Source: CAZBMD01 sp964493325
GTDB lineage: Bacteria > Babelota > Babeliae > Babelales > RVW-14
Assembly (NCBI GenBank): GCA_964493325.1
Contig: CAZBMD010000004.1
Span: 38,524 to 102,523 of the forward strand
Length of the DNA stretch: 64,000 nucleotides
Direction of reading: 5' to 3'
In this document: positions 16,681-24,477 of the stretch, in pieces
Layout: each line of letters starts with the position of its first letter
How positions within the stretch are numbered: position 1 is the stretch's first letter
Made by a program: the position numbers and the translations under genes
Notes under the pieces: generated by a model
What the model saw: the letters and a program-made list of their open reading frames with translations, nothing else
Databases searched by the model: none
Told to the model about the DNA's origin: nothing

Positions 16681-17896
16681 TTGTGCATTTCTGATTCCTG
16701 AAGTGTGTGGAGTTGCTGTTATTCCTGCAGTGATTTTATTTGTGTTACTGCTCGATGAGCGCAAGGTATTTTTCAAAGCTTTGTGCTGGGGAATTATTGT
16801 TTTTTCAGTACAACTGTGGTGGCTGCTGCTTTTGTTACAAAATTTTGCTGCGTGTGGGCCTTGTGTTTCAGCTGTTTTGTATTGTGCCATTACCCTTTAT
16901 TTTGCAGGAACGGTGGGGTGCTTTGCCGTGATTGCTCAATGTTTGGTACGGAGCTTTGCATGCAGATGGCAACGACTAACCTGCTTGACCATTTTACTAT
17001 CGCTTTATTTTTATCTACTTGAACAAGTCGGTGCTTGGTTTGTTGGTTATCAAGAAGGGTACCCTTTTATCTCACCGCTGATTCCGCTTGCAGACTCACG
17101 GTGGTTTATAGCGCTTGTATGCATTGCTTCTTCGTGGTTTAATGGACCTAATTATTTTGGAGTAAAGCTGCCGGAGCGATATCAGATTGTCTTTTGCTCT
17201 CCTGTCGTTAGCAAGCATGCTGGGCGGCATGATGCCTATCTTCAAACTCCCAGTGCCGTGGGGCAAGCCATATTTCATCGTCTGTGGCGTCTTGGACTGA
17301 ATGAAAAAATAAATGACCAAGAAGTGGTGATTGTTGTCAGTCCTGAGAGTAGCTTTCCCTTTGCACTGAATCTCTATCCGCAGTTACCAGTTTTTTGGTC
17401 ACAAGCATTACCGAGTAAGGTTAATTTTTTATTGGGAGGGCATAGCTCTGTTTCTAAAAAATTATTCCAAACTATTTTTTGGACCCAAAACGGTCTGATA
17501 AAAAAAAATTATGTAAAAACTCACCGCGTGCCATTTATTGAACGAATTCCACGCTTCTGGAAAAAAATGCCATGTGCTCGTGATATTTTTAAGCATGACC
17601 TTACTGCATTTTCACGTTTTTCACATCATAATCTTTGTGACTGCGTATTCCAGATTGATCACGAACTTGCAATAATTCCTCAGATTTGTTCTGAATTTTT
17701 TTTCGGAACAAATCTACAAAAAATGGTCAATCTAAAATCAATGAGTGCATATGTTGTTATATTTTTTTTTGTTAACGATAGCTGGTTTTCTCCTGTATTT
17801 CAAAAAATTATGCAATTGCGAGCCCGCTTACAAGCGGCATGGGTGGGTTTGCCGCTCGTGTACGTTGGGCATCAGGAGAGCTTTTTTGTATTGTAG
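16616..17896 (+). CDS. lnt: Apolipoprotein N-acyltransferase-like protein
   Basis: Lnt adds the third acyl chain to lipoproteins at the periplasmic face of the inner membrane. About five N-terminal membrane spans (to about 150) precede a nitrilase-fold domain. The Glu-Lys-Cys triad is visible: Glu in VSPESSFPF, Lys in VKTHRVPFIE, Cys in PQICSEFFF. The family's N-D-x-W-F appears in FVNDSWFSP. At about 427 residues it is shorter than the usual 480-520, and the triad loops are divergent, so activity should be tested. No ATG fits. TTG 16616 has AAGGAG six bases upstream and overlaps the previous gene by 65 bases; TTG 16598 is a weaker option. It matches the lipoproteins and Lol-type permease in the window. 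Confidence 0.75.
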   Translation: MLIGTSNVVWWCITFLSALLYDCAFLIPEVCGVAVIPAVILFVLLLDERKVFFKALCWGIIVFSVQLWWLLLLLQNFAACGPCVSAVLYCAITLYFAGTVGCFAVIAQCLVRSFACRWQRLTCLTILLSLYFYLLEQVGAWFVGYQEGYPFISPLIPLADSRWFIALVCIASSWFNGPNYFGVKLPERYQIVFCSPVVSKHAGRHDAYLQTPSAVGQAIFHRLWRLGLNEKINDQEVVIVVSPESSFPFALNLYPQLPVFWSQALPSKVNFLLGGHSSVSKKLFQTIFWTQNGLIKKNYVKTHRVPFIERIPRFWKKMPCARDIFKHDLTAFSRFSHHNLCDCVFQIDHELAIIPQICSEFFFGTNLQKMVNLKSMSAYVVIFFFVNDSWFSPVFQKIMQLRARLQAAWVGLPLVYVGHQESFFVL

Positions 17897-18002
17897 GAAC
17901 AACATGGTTACGCTATGATTTTGACGCAACTTTGGTATACTACTCGGGGTGTTTAAAGACGCTTGTATTTAGGTAAAATATGCATATTTAGAAAGGACTT
18001 TA

Positions 18003-18452
18003 ATGAAAGTTTATATGCTCAAAGATGTTGAAAATGTTGGGATGGCTGGTCAGTTGATAACTGTATCTGATGGTTATGCAGCAAATTTTCTGCTCCCTCG
18101 TAAACTTGCGGTTAAGGTGACGGATGACATGCTTGGTTTCTACCAAGAAAAACAGCAAAAACAACAAGTTGCAGCTGTTGTATTGACAACCAAAATTTCA
18201 ATGATGGCTGAGCGCATTAAGACAATTCACCTTACCATCAAAGAAAAAACACACAATGACGGCAAACTTTATGGTGCTGTTGGAGCTGATGAGATTGTGG
18301 AGCTTTTAAAGGAAAAAGATATTCAAATTAATAGGAAACAGGTTGAATTTGATAAAGCGATTAAATCAACAGGTGAACACAAAGTTACTATTAAATTATC
18401 ATCAAAAATCAAACCACAACTGACAGTTAAAGTTGTCTCTATTGGCGAATAA
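18003..18452 (+). CDS. rplI: 50S ribosomal protein L9
   Basis: The start MKVYMLKDVENVGMAGQLITV and following SDGYAANFLLPRKLAV are the L9 N-terminal rRNA-binding domain. A central helix (about 42-75) and a C-terminal domain complete the 149-residue protein, the standard length. AAGGA lies upstream. It is followed 11 bases later by dnaB, the order found in many bacteria (rpsF-ssb-rpsR-rplI-dnaB), though the other three genes are missing here. Confidence 0.96.
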   Translation: MKVYMLKDVENVGMAGQLITVSDGYAANFLLPRKLAVKVTDDMLGFYQEKQQKQQVAAVVLTTKISMMAERIKTIHLTIKEKTHNDGKLYGAVGADEIVELLKEKDIQINRKQVEFDKAIKSTGEHKVTIKLSSKIKPQLTVKVVSIGE

Positions 18453-18463
18453 GAGGACTTTTG

Positions 18464-19840
18464 ATGTCAGAATCCCAATCTTTTAGATCGAAAAAGCGAG
18501 AAGGTTCAACCGATTTAATAATTGGAAAAAGCTTGCCAACCAGCACAGACGCCGAACGGTCTGTGCTGGCGGCTATACTCCTGAACGACGAAAATTTAAC
18601 CCTAGTATCGGATCTTTTAAAGAGCCAAGATTTTTATTTTAAGTCACATCAAATTATCTATCAGGCGATTATTGATCTTGCTCAAGAAAATAAAAAGATT
18701 GATTTAGTTGTTCTTCAGGATCATCTTGAAAAAAAAGCGCAACTACAAGATGCCGGTGGCATTGCTTATTTAATGGAATTACAAGAAGATATTCCAGCAA
18801 TTGGGTTAATCCATCAGCATTCAAAAATTGTTAAAGACAAATCGGTATTACGAGATCTTATTCATTCTGCGTCTGGTATTATAACCACCTGTTATGATCA
18901 AGATGTTGATGGGATTGATGAGGTACTTGATGCTGCCGAAAAGAAAATATTTCAAATTTCAAATAAGCTTGCGGCGCCAACTTTTGTACAGTTGGATATT
19001 TTGCTTAAGCGAACATTTCAGCATTTGGCCCAGGTTAAAACATCGCGAGAAGGTGTAACCGGTATAACGACCGGATTTTTGGCTTTTGATAAAATGACAT
19101 CCGGCATGCAAAAGGGTGATCTGCTTATTTTGGCTGCACGACCATCGATGGGTAAAACTGCACTTGCTTTGAATATTGCGCTCAATGCTTGGCATGCAGG
19201 GAATAGCGTTGGCATTTTTTCTCTAGAAATGTCATCTGAACAGCTTGTTTTGCGTATGTTATCTGCTGAGTCACAAATTCCTCATCAAAAAATAAAAAAT
19301 GCAATGGTGTCGTCAGAAGAATGGATGGAGCTGACCAATACGGCGGCCCGACTTGCTGAAGCTAAAATATTTATTGATGATTCTCCGTCTCTCAACATTA
19401 TGGAATTACGAGCAAAGGCACGTAAGCTGAAGGCGCAAGCTGATATTAAATTGATGGTAATCGATTATCTTCAGTTAATTAACTCTCATCAGCGGCATGA
19501 AAATAGAACACAAGAAATTTCTGCCATTTCGCGCTCGCTCAAATCATTAGCCAAAGAGCTTGGCATACCGGTCCTTGCATTGTCGCAGCTTTCACGTTCG
19601 CTTGAAAATCGCATGGATAAGCGGCCGATGCTTTCTGATTTGCGAGAATCTGGAGCTATTGAGCAAGACGGCGATGTGATTTTTTTCGTCTATCGAGACA
19701 TTGTTTATAATCCAGATACTGAGCATCCCGATCTTGCAGAAATCATTATTGGTAAGCAGCGTAATGGTCCAACTGGATCATTTCACGTACGATTTAAAGG
19801 CGAGCTTACCAAGTTTGAGGATTATTCAGACGAGTATTAG
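18464..19840 (+). CDS. dnaB: Replicative DNA helicase DnaB
   Basis: Hexameric 5'-3' helicase that opens the replication fork and binds primase. The N-terminal domain (about 20-125) has PTSTDAERSVLAAILLN. The RecA-like ATPase domain has Walker A ARPSMGKTAL near residue 225, Walker B LMVIDYLQL, and the C-terminal block SQLSRSLENRMDKRPMLSDL followed by RESGAIEQDGDVI. The 459-residue length is typical and there is no intein. ATG 18464 is chosen over the TTG just before it, with AGAGGA upstream. Probably co-transcribed with rplI. Confidence 0.97.
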   Translation: MSESQSFRSKKREGSTDLIIGKSLPTSTDAERSVLAAILLNDENLTLVSDLLKSQDFYFKSHQIIYQAIIDLAQENKKIDLVVLQDHLEKKAQLQDAGGIAYLMELQEDIPAIGLIHQHSKIVKDKSVLRDLIHSASGIITTCYDQDVDGIDEVLDAAEKKIFQISNKLAAPTFVQLDILLKRTFQHLAQVKTSREGVTGITTGFLAFDKMTSGMQKGDLLILAARPSMGKTALALNIALNAWHAGNSVGIFSLEMSSEQLVLRMLSAESQIPHQKIKNAMVSSEEWMELTNTAARLAEAKIFIDDSPSLNIMELRAKARKLKAQADIKLMVIDYLQLINSHQRHENRTQEISAISRSLKSLAKELGIPVLALSQLSRSLENRMDKRPMLSDLRESGAIEQDGDVIFFVYRDIVYNPDTEHPDLAEIIIGKQRNGPTGSFHVRFKGELTKFEDYSDEY

Positions 19841-19969
19841 TACAATTTTTCTAGCCGCACTATTTTATTTTATAGTTAAAATGAATTTTTATTGAAAAAG
19901 AGTCGACTTTATATATATTTCTGTGGGTGAATTATAATCAATTATGGAAAATATTCGAAAGTCTTATGT

Positions 19970-20554
19970 ATGCAGTCTTTGTTCAATAATTTTATAAAAG
20001 CAGTAGTTATACTTGTGATTTTTTGTATAACAAATAATGCTGTTTTAGCTGATTATAAGCCAGATTTGAATGAATGGAATAAAGCAGAAATCGCTTGCGC
20101 GGCATTGCGATTACATTTGGTTATTGCTGCTAAATATTATGAACCTGAGCATTCAAAAAAAACGCTTATAGCTCTGTCGCTTGCAGAAGTTTCTCGATTT
20201 GCAAATGGGCTGCTTCACTACAAGAATCATAGCGATGATGATATACGCATAGTTCTTATTTTTGCCGCCCTTGAAATAATGGGTATATGGAACAGAGTTT
20301 CAACGGAGCTGTCTTATCAGAAAAATAAAAAAAAGCAGATTGAGATCTTAGAAAAAAGGGCTTTAGCTATGGGCTATAAAATTCCTGTTTCGAATCAAGA
20401 AGAGAAAGTTAAGCCCAATAAGCTAGATCTAGTTGCTCCATTTATAGAAGGGTGTGCAGCTATTTATAAGGCGTATGACAATACTGTTTATGATAATCCT
20501 AATTTTAATAATCGAAGGATTGCGACTATCATTGAAATGGTTGCACAAGGTTAG
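19970..20554 (+). CDS. Small secreted protein of unknown function
   Basis: No family recognised. The signal peptide is FIKAVVILVIFCITNNAVLA, cut before DYKPD. The mature part, about 165 residues, looks all-helical (IACAALRLHLVIAAKYYEPE, TLIALSLAEVSRFANGLLHY) and lacks Cys-based or catalytic motifs. The ribosome site is weak. It sits 23 bases upstream of ruvC on the same strand and so may share its transcript, but a functional link is unlikely. Confidence 0.6.
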   Translation: MQSLFNNFIKAVVILVIFCITNNAVLADYKPDLNEWNKAEIACAALRLHLVIAAKYYEPEHSKKTLIALSLAEVSRFANGLLHYKNHSDDDIRIVLIFAALEIMGIWNRVSTELSYQKNKKKQIEILEKRALAMGYKIPVSNQEEKVKPNKLDLVAPFIEGCAAIYKAYDNTVYDNPNFNNRRIATIIEMVAQG

Positions 20555-20577
20555 TTTTAAGGAGATAAGGAGAGAGT

Positions 20578-21093
20578 ATGGAGGTTTCGCAAGTAATCTT
20601 GGGCGTTGACCCTGGATTTTCGATCACTGGCTTTGCAGTCCTTAAAACAACAGGCCGACAGGTTCTGCTGTTGGACTGCGGTTATCTTAAGATGAGTTCA
20701 ACAAAATCACTTTCGGAACGCACCGGTCAATTCTACAAAGTCTTTCAAGAAAAAATTACCATACATGGGGTTACTCATGTTGCTCTAGAAACATCATTTT
20801 TAGGAAAAAATCCCCAAACCTTTTTAAAGCTTGGCTTTTTACGTGGTATTTTATATCTGCTTGCAGATCAGCACAAGCTTATTATTAGTGAGTTTGCACC
20901 GCGCGAAATCAAAGCAGCAGTAACCGGATCTGGTGGAGCAAGCAAGGATCAGGTGGCTCACATGATTTTGCGTATGTTTCCAAAAATTACTCAGCTGGGA
21001 GCTGTAGAAAAACAGGACGTCACCGATGCATTGGCAATTTCTGTTTGCGGTCTGTGGTCATTACAGAAAAATGCAATGTTAAGTCGCTTTTAG
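20578..21093 (+). CDS. ruvC: Holliday junction resolvase RuvC
   Basis: Dimeric nuclease that cuts four-way DNA junctions. The four acidic catalytic residues can be placed: Asp in ILGVDPGFSITGFAV, Glu in VALETSFLGKNP, and the C-terminal Asp pair in EKQDVTDALAISVC. The basic stretch APREIKAAVTGSGGASKDQV is typical. The 171-residue length is normal. A very strong purine-rich ribosome site (two GGAG units, 20559-20575) precedes the start and is nearly complementary to the small-RNA candidates at 23.5 and 24.5 kb. No ruvA or ruvB is adjacent. Confidence 0.95.
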   Translation: MEVSQVILGVDPGFSITGFAVLKTTGRQVLLLDCGYLKMSSTKSLSERTGQFYKVFQEKITIHGVTHVALETSFLGKNPQTFLKLGFLRGILYLLADQHKLIISEFAPREIKAAVTGSGGASKDQVAHMILRMFPKITQLGAVEKQDVTDALAISVCGLWSLQKNAMLSRF

Positions 21094-21210
21094 CTCGATG
21101 CAAGTTTAATCCACTGAGGTATTGATATTTTATGATAAAGGCCCTTAATTTATTTTTTCAAAAAAATAAAAACTCTAAGCTAAACAATTCATAACTTAGT
21201 AGGGTTAATT

Positions 21211-21226
21211 TTGCAATTAATTGCAA
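21211..21226. promoter_or_regulatory. Perfect 16-bp palindrome upstream of the metallopeptidase gene
   Basis: TTGCAATTAATTGCAA, followed by another AATTGCAATTAA-type half. It lies about 75 bases before the M48 peptidase ATG, where a dimeric repressor could bind. No regulator gene is nearby. Function is inferred only from symmetry and position. Confidence 0.4.
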
Positions 21227-21298
21227 TTAACATAATTAAAATGTAGGATCTTAGTCGATTCTCCTATCGTTTCTTTGCTTATTCGCGAAAGGCCCAAT

Positions 21299-22201
21299 AT
21301 GTTTAAGCAACAAGTTATTGGCATTATAAACCTATCATTCCCACTCATTATTCTTTTCTTAGCATGTCCAGAGCTTATGCTGCTCATGTGGGTGCAGATA
21401 GTGTGTTCAGTCATATTGGGAGGCTACATTTATTTTATTGGAAAGCTGCAGATAGATCGATTAAATAATAGCCTAATCTATAGCCCTTCAGGCAAAGAGC
21501 GTGATTTTTTAGACCAACTAGTCAGGGATTGTGGTGTAGATCCTTCATCTATAAAGATTAAATATGCTTATATTCCAGAGGGCCTAGCTCTTACAAGCGG
21601 AACAACTATTATCGTAGATCCGGTGATGTTCGATTTGTTTAATGAAGACCGTGGGGCTGAAAGGGTTAAAGAAGTTTTCATCCTGCAGTTCGAACCTATG
21701 CTTTCATCAATACAAAAGACGGTTTTTGATCAATTACGAAAAGAAGTAAATCCTGCTGTTTTTCGTTTTATATTTAAACATGAGCTTGGTCATGTTGTTG
21801 CTCGTTATTCACTGAAAAAACTTTGTGTTAATGCGATCATTATATGCATTACTTCATTTATTGGTATTAAAACTGCGGTTTTGATTATGCCTTTTAGTAG
21901 GGTGGCTGCAGCATTGTCTGGTATGGTTGTGTGGGGTATTTGTGATTTATTGCTGAGCTATGCTTCGAATGTCCTATTTAAACTTAAATCAGAAAAAAAC
22001 GCAGATCTATTTGCCGTTCAATATTCTAGTTCAGAGGATACGCGAACAGCAGCAGGTTTTTTCAAAAAGCACCAAGATATTATCGATATATTAAGGGATA
22101 AAAAAGGCTTTTGGGGAAAAGTTCCGTCGGTAATTTTAAGTGGTCACTTGCATGGACACATTCGAGAGAAGTGGCTTCTAGGATTGCTTAACCACCGTTA
22201 A
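21299..22201 (+). CDS. Membrane M48-type zinc metallopeptidase
   Basis: The zinc site is HELGH (about residues 161-165, in FIFKHELGHVVARY). The third ligand Glu is in KSEKNADLFAVQY, matching the M48 E-x-x-A-D motif at about 232. Two or three membrane spans precede the catalytic part (to about 55) and a hydrophobic pair sits between HELGH and the Glu motif (about 175-225), as in HtpX/Ste24-like enzymes. ATG 21299 has AAGG upstream; a TTG at 21275 is less likely. It probably degrades or trims membrane proteins. It is the last plus-strand gene before the skew switch. Confidence 0.8.
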   Translation: MFKQQVIGIINLSFPLIILFLACPELMLLMWVQIVCSVILGGYIYFIGKLQIDRLNNSLIYSPSGKERDFLDQLVRDCGVDPSSIKIKYAYIPEGLALTSGTTIIVDPVMFDLFNEDRGAERVKEVFILQFEPMLSSIQKTVFDQLRKEVNPAVFRFIFKHELGHVVARYSLKKLCVNAIIICITSFIGIKTAVLIMPFSRVAAALSGMVVWGICDLLLSYASNVLFKLKSEKNADLFAVQYSSSEDTRTAAGFFKKHQDIIDILRDKKGFWGKVPSVILSGHLHGHIREKWLLGLLNHR

Positions 22202-22266
22202 TCAAACGTTAATCAAAAAACTTTATTCAAATTTAGAAAAAAAGGTCGAATTTTAGCATAATTTTT

Positions 22267-22294
22267 GCGTCTGATAATCGTTATTATGTAAACA
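22267..22294. other. dif: Candidate dif site (XerC/XerD recombination site)
   Basis: Read as 11 + 6 + 11 bases: GCGTCTGATAA, TCGTTA, TTATGTAAACA. The right arm TTATGTAAAC matches the conserved XerD-binding half of bacterial dif sites (TTATGTAAAC in Bacillus, TTATGTTAAA in E. coli). The left arm keeps only the inner ATAA and is otherwise weak. Position supports it: it lies exactly where the strand composition flips in the terminus direction, and a Xer gene is 5 kb away. Confidence 0.5.
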
Positions 22295-22307
22295 TTAATA
22301 TCCCGCA

Positions 22308-22326
22308 GAACCGGTTTTACCGGTTC
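22308..22326. repeat. Perfect inverted repeat next to the dif candidate
   Basis: GAACCGGT, TTT, ACCGGTTC: an 8-bp GC-rich stem in an A/T-rich gap, 13 bases from the dif-like site. No T-run follows, so it is not a standard terminator. It may be a protein site. Confidence 0.45.
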
Positions 22327-22413
22327 AACCGAGATTTTAGAAATTAAATTAGGGATAGAGAGAAAAGAATTTAAGTAAGTAAGAGGGAAAATTAATTAAA
22401 ATTATTAGAAACC

Positions 22414-22432
22414 TATGCGCTGAACGCGCATA
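22414..22432. repeat. Second perfect inverted repeat in the terminus zone
   Basis: TATGCGC, TGAAC, GCGCATA: a 7-bp stem with a five-base loop. GCGCATAA also resembles a XerC arm, but no XerD arm follows at the right spacing. Confidence 0.4.
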
Positions 22433-22591
22433 ACATAACAATTCCTAAGCATTCTCCCTTTCGAATAATCACACCGTGACTATTAAGACATATTTCAACA
22501 TTTCCGCATTTACAACACCATTGCAAACTCAAGATCTTCAGCATTTACCCTAGGAAACACGTTCACAACGTTAAAACAAAAATCCCCAAAA

Positions 22592-22839
22592 CCAATTGAA
22601 CGTCATTCTGTTCTAACAAAATTAATATACCAATCAACGAAAGCTCGAGAAAGTAAGCCCCTAAAAGAACTCATTTCCAGGGCCAAGCATCTTGCCGCGT
22701 AGCCATGCTGTCTACCTGTCAAAAATTCTTACAATAAAAAGAAAAATCATACTATACGCCACAAAACGATTATCTCATGTGATCCATACAAACCAATTGA
22801 ACGGTTATCTTTTTTAATAAGCCCATAACCCAATCAACG
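22592..22839 (+). repeat. Two copies of a spaced motif pair (CCAATTGAACG ... CCAATCAACG)
   Basis: Copy one is CCAATTGAACG at 22592 with CCAATCAACG at 22630. Copy two is CCAATTGAACG at 22793 with CCAATCAACG at 22830. Start-to-start spacings are 38 and 37 bases, while the sequence between is not conserved. A related pair occurs on the minus strand at 49112-49158, also 37 bases apart. Confidence 0.5.
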
Positions 22840-22867
22840 TACTAATGAAGGAACCCAAAAAATATAA

Positions 22868-23425
22868 CTACTCTTTATCATAGTCAACTTCATCGGTATC
22901 AACATCTGGATGATACTGTAAATCAATTGGCTTGCATCCTTCTTTATCTTCCAATAATGGATTAGCACCATAAGCCAGAAGAACGTCCAGAAGCTCTTTG
23001 TTTATTCCATTTTTACTGTGCAAATAAAGCAAATGAAGAGGTGTGTAACAGTCACCAAGAGATTGAGTATTAATATCAGCCTTTGCGTCCAGCAAAGAAA
23101 TAAGAATATCAAATGCATTATCTTTAGGAGATTTTATGATAGAAAGTACCGCTTCATGAATTGGATAAAGACCTCGCCTATTGGGCAGATTAACCCGATC
23201 CGGACTGTTTTTACAAATTGCTTCTACAGCAGATACCTCTATGTTTTGAATAGCCGAAATAAGGTTTTTAGTTAAAGGTTTTTTATAGGGAGCAAACGGC
23301 TTCCCAAAACATAAGCTATTTCGAGGATCTCTTCTATCCGCACCAGCAAAAATCGATATATTAACAAAAAAAAGTGCTGCTGATGCAGCAACCAACAACT
23401 TTTTTGAAAAAATCATATTATTCAT
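22868..23425 (-). CDS. Secreted protein with ankyrin repeats
   Basis: The signal peptide is about MIFSKKLLVAASAALFFVNI, cut near IFAGAD. Residues about 55-180 hold three ankyrin-like units, the clearest being GLYPIHEAVLSII, YTPLHLLYLHSKNGINKELL and VLLAYGANPLLEDKEGCKPI. The tail is acidic (DVDTDEVDYDKE). At 185 residues it is a short, single-purpose binding protein, probably exported toward the host. Two ATGs three codons apart are possible. The first small-RNA candidate ends 67 bases upstream on the same strand, so that RNA could instead be a terminated leader of this gene. Confidence 0.78.
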   Translation of the reverse strand: MNNMIFSKKLLVAASAALFFVNISIFAGADRRDPRNSLCFGKPFAPYKKPLTKNLISAIQNIEVSAVEAICKNSPDRVNLPNRRGLYPIHEAVLSIIKSPKDNAFDILISLLDAKADINTQSLGDCYTPLHLLYLHSKNGINKELLDVLLAYGANPLLEDKEGCKPIDLQYHPDVDTDEVDYDKE

Positions 23426-23491
23426 AAATACTTTCTCGTACAGAATTAGACTGATTATCTTAACAAATAGACGTAAAATATATCAGGTAAC

Positions 23492-23577
23492 AAAAAAAAC
23501 CGCCACACGGAATAAATTCTATGTGGCGGAAAAAGGAGAAAGGAGAGTAGTAATGAAGTCTTTTAGTTCAATTATAT
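23492..23577 (-). ncRNA. Small RNA candidate, copy 1
   Basis: Minus-strand unit of about 86 nt, predicted from a promoter (TTGATT, 16 bases, TAGAAT) to an intrinsic terminator: stem CCGCCACA/TGTGGCGG (23500-23507 with 23522-23529) followed by eight T. Between them lies a stretch (23530-23569) nearly identical to copy 2, containing CTACTCTCCTTTCTCC. The terminator stem differs from copy 2 by paired, compensating changes. No reading frame of note lies on this strand. It could be a free sRNA or a terminated leader of the ankyrin gene 67 bases downstream. Confidence 0.6.
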
Positions 23578-23583
23578 ACCCAT

Positions 23584-23611
23584 ATTCTAGCTGATTATAA
23601 AATAAAATCAA
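23584..23611 (-). promoter_or_regulatory. Promoter of small RNA copy 1
   Basis: On the minus strand: -35 TTGATT (23606-23611), 16-base spacer, -10 TAGAAT (23584-23589). The -35 and its upstream AAAAATTAGC are conserved with copy 2, while the spacer is not. Confidence 0.55.
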
Positions 23612-23648
23612 GCTAATTTTTAATTGTTGCGTAGAACTCGAAGCATTT

Positions 23649-23681
23649 CTTATAATTATTACATATTGTAATAATTATAAG
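23649..23681. repeat. Perfect A/T-rich hairpin upstream of small RNA copy 1
   Basis: A 15-bp perfect stem (23649-23663 with 23667-23681) with a three-base loop TAT. It lies about 38 bases upstream of the small RNA -35 box. The sequence is too symmetrical to assign a direction. It could be an operator, or a terminator insulating the locus. Confidence 0.5.
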
Positions 23682-23868
23682 GGTATTTTGGCATAATCAA
23701 AATTTATAAACATCTTTATAGGGGCGTTTATAGTATCTTAAAGGATTGATTGTTGCAAGAAAAAAATCGCCTTAGATGAATTATTGATCTTTATTGCTCT
23801 ATTCCGGTACTTTTTATCTACGCATATATTTTATTAGGGGAAAAAGATGTAAAAAAAAGGGGGGGGGC

Positions 23869-24477
23869 TTGAAAACTTTTAAAGTACTCTTATTGACTCT
23901 TACATCATTAGTTTGCCAACTAAATATACTGTCGATGTCGGAAATCAATTCACAGATATATTCTTCTGATGAAATTTCTGTAATAAGACAAACAGATCAA
24001 TACATTATTTTTTATCACACCCCCAATAATCAATTAACAGATACGATTATTCTATATTTAGACGAAGCAGCATTAACCGAAATAAAAAAAGAAGCTCCCC
24101 AAAGCTTAGATATTATCAAATGTGTCTGCAATAGTTGTGGAGGCCGTAAAAAAAACGACCGCTTTCACATAATTCCCCCCATAATTGAGCAATTTTTGCC
24201 ACATGCAATCCAACTAACAAAAAATACTATAAAGAATTTTAGTTTTCATAATAACTTAGAACCTAAGATTGCTCTAATAAGGGATGAATTTGCACTTGTG
24301 CTTGAAGCTCGAATTATTAATAAAAATAATTTTCGTAATGACAAAGTCGATCACAACAAGATTCTTAGGTGGCGAAACAAGAAAAAACGTGGCCATCACC
24401 ATGGGGCGTATGTTTTTATATATAAAAAAGACACCAAGCATTGCACTCACGCTATGTTTCATAAACATAGTGATTAA
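23869..24477 (+). CDS. Small secreted basic protein of unknown function
   Basis: No family recognised. The TTG at 23869 is preferred: it directly follows a nine-G run usable as ribosome site and gives a signal peptide (MKTFKVLLLTLTSLVCQLNI). The frame is open back to 23794, but that extension is Lys-rich and unlike a signal. The protein has a CVCNSCGG metal-ligand-like pair (about residues 83-90) and a basic, His-rich C-terminus (KKKRGHHHGAY). Just upstream lies ATG followed directly by TAA, then A8G9. The stop codon overlaps the T-run of small RNA copy 2, which is convergent. Confidence 0.55.
   Translation: MKTFKVLLLTLTSLVCQLNILSMSEINSQIYSSDEISVIRQTDQYIIFYHTPNNQLTDTIILYLDEAALTEIKKEAPQSLDIIKCVCNSCGGRKKNDRFHIIPPIIEQFLPHAIQLTKNTIKNFSFHNNLEPKIALIRDEFALVLEARIINKNNFRNDKVDHNKILRWRNKKKRGHHHGAYVFIYKKDTKHCTHAMFHKHSD

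Larger units (their letters stand above)
22202..22867. other. Gene-free zone at the GC-skew switch
   Basis: No convincing gene in 666 bases. Left of about 22.2 kb the plus strand is G/T-rich. From about 22.44 kb it is C/A-rich (for example 5 G against 15 C in 22561-22620). The gap holds a dif-like site, two perfect inverted repeats and two copies of a spaced CCAATTGAACG element. A 71-codon open frame (22487-22702) has no start codon and was not called. Confidence 0.7.

Noticed and set aside
22487..22702. 71-codon open frame in the terminus gap
   Set aside because: No start codon, no ribosome site and no recognised similarity; could be a gene relic, but chance cannot be excluded.
23530..23610. 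Plus-strand minigene: strong ribosome site plus MKSFSS peptide in both repeat copies
   Set aside because: The frames diverge right after codon 6 (stop in one copy, seven more codons in the other), while the promoter and T-run evidence supports the minus strand. Kept only as an alternative reading.
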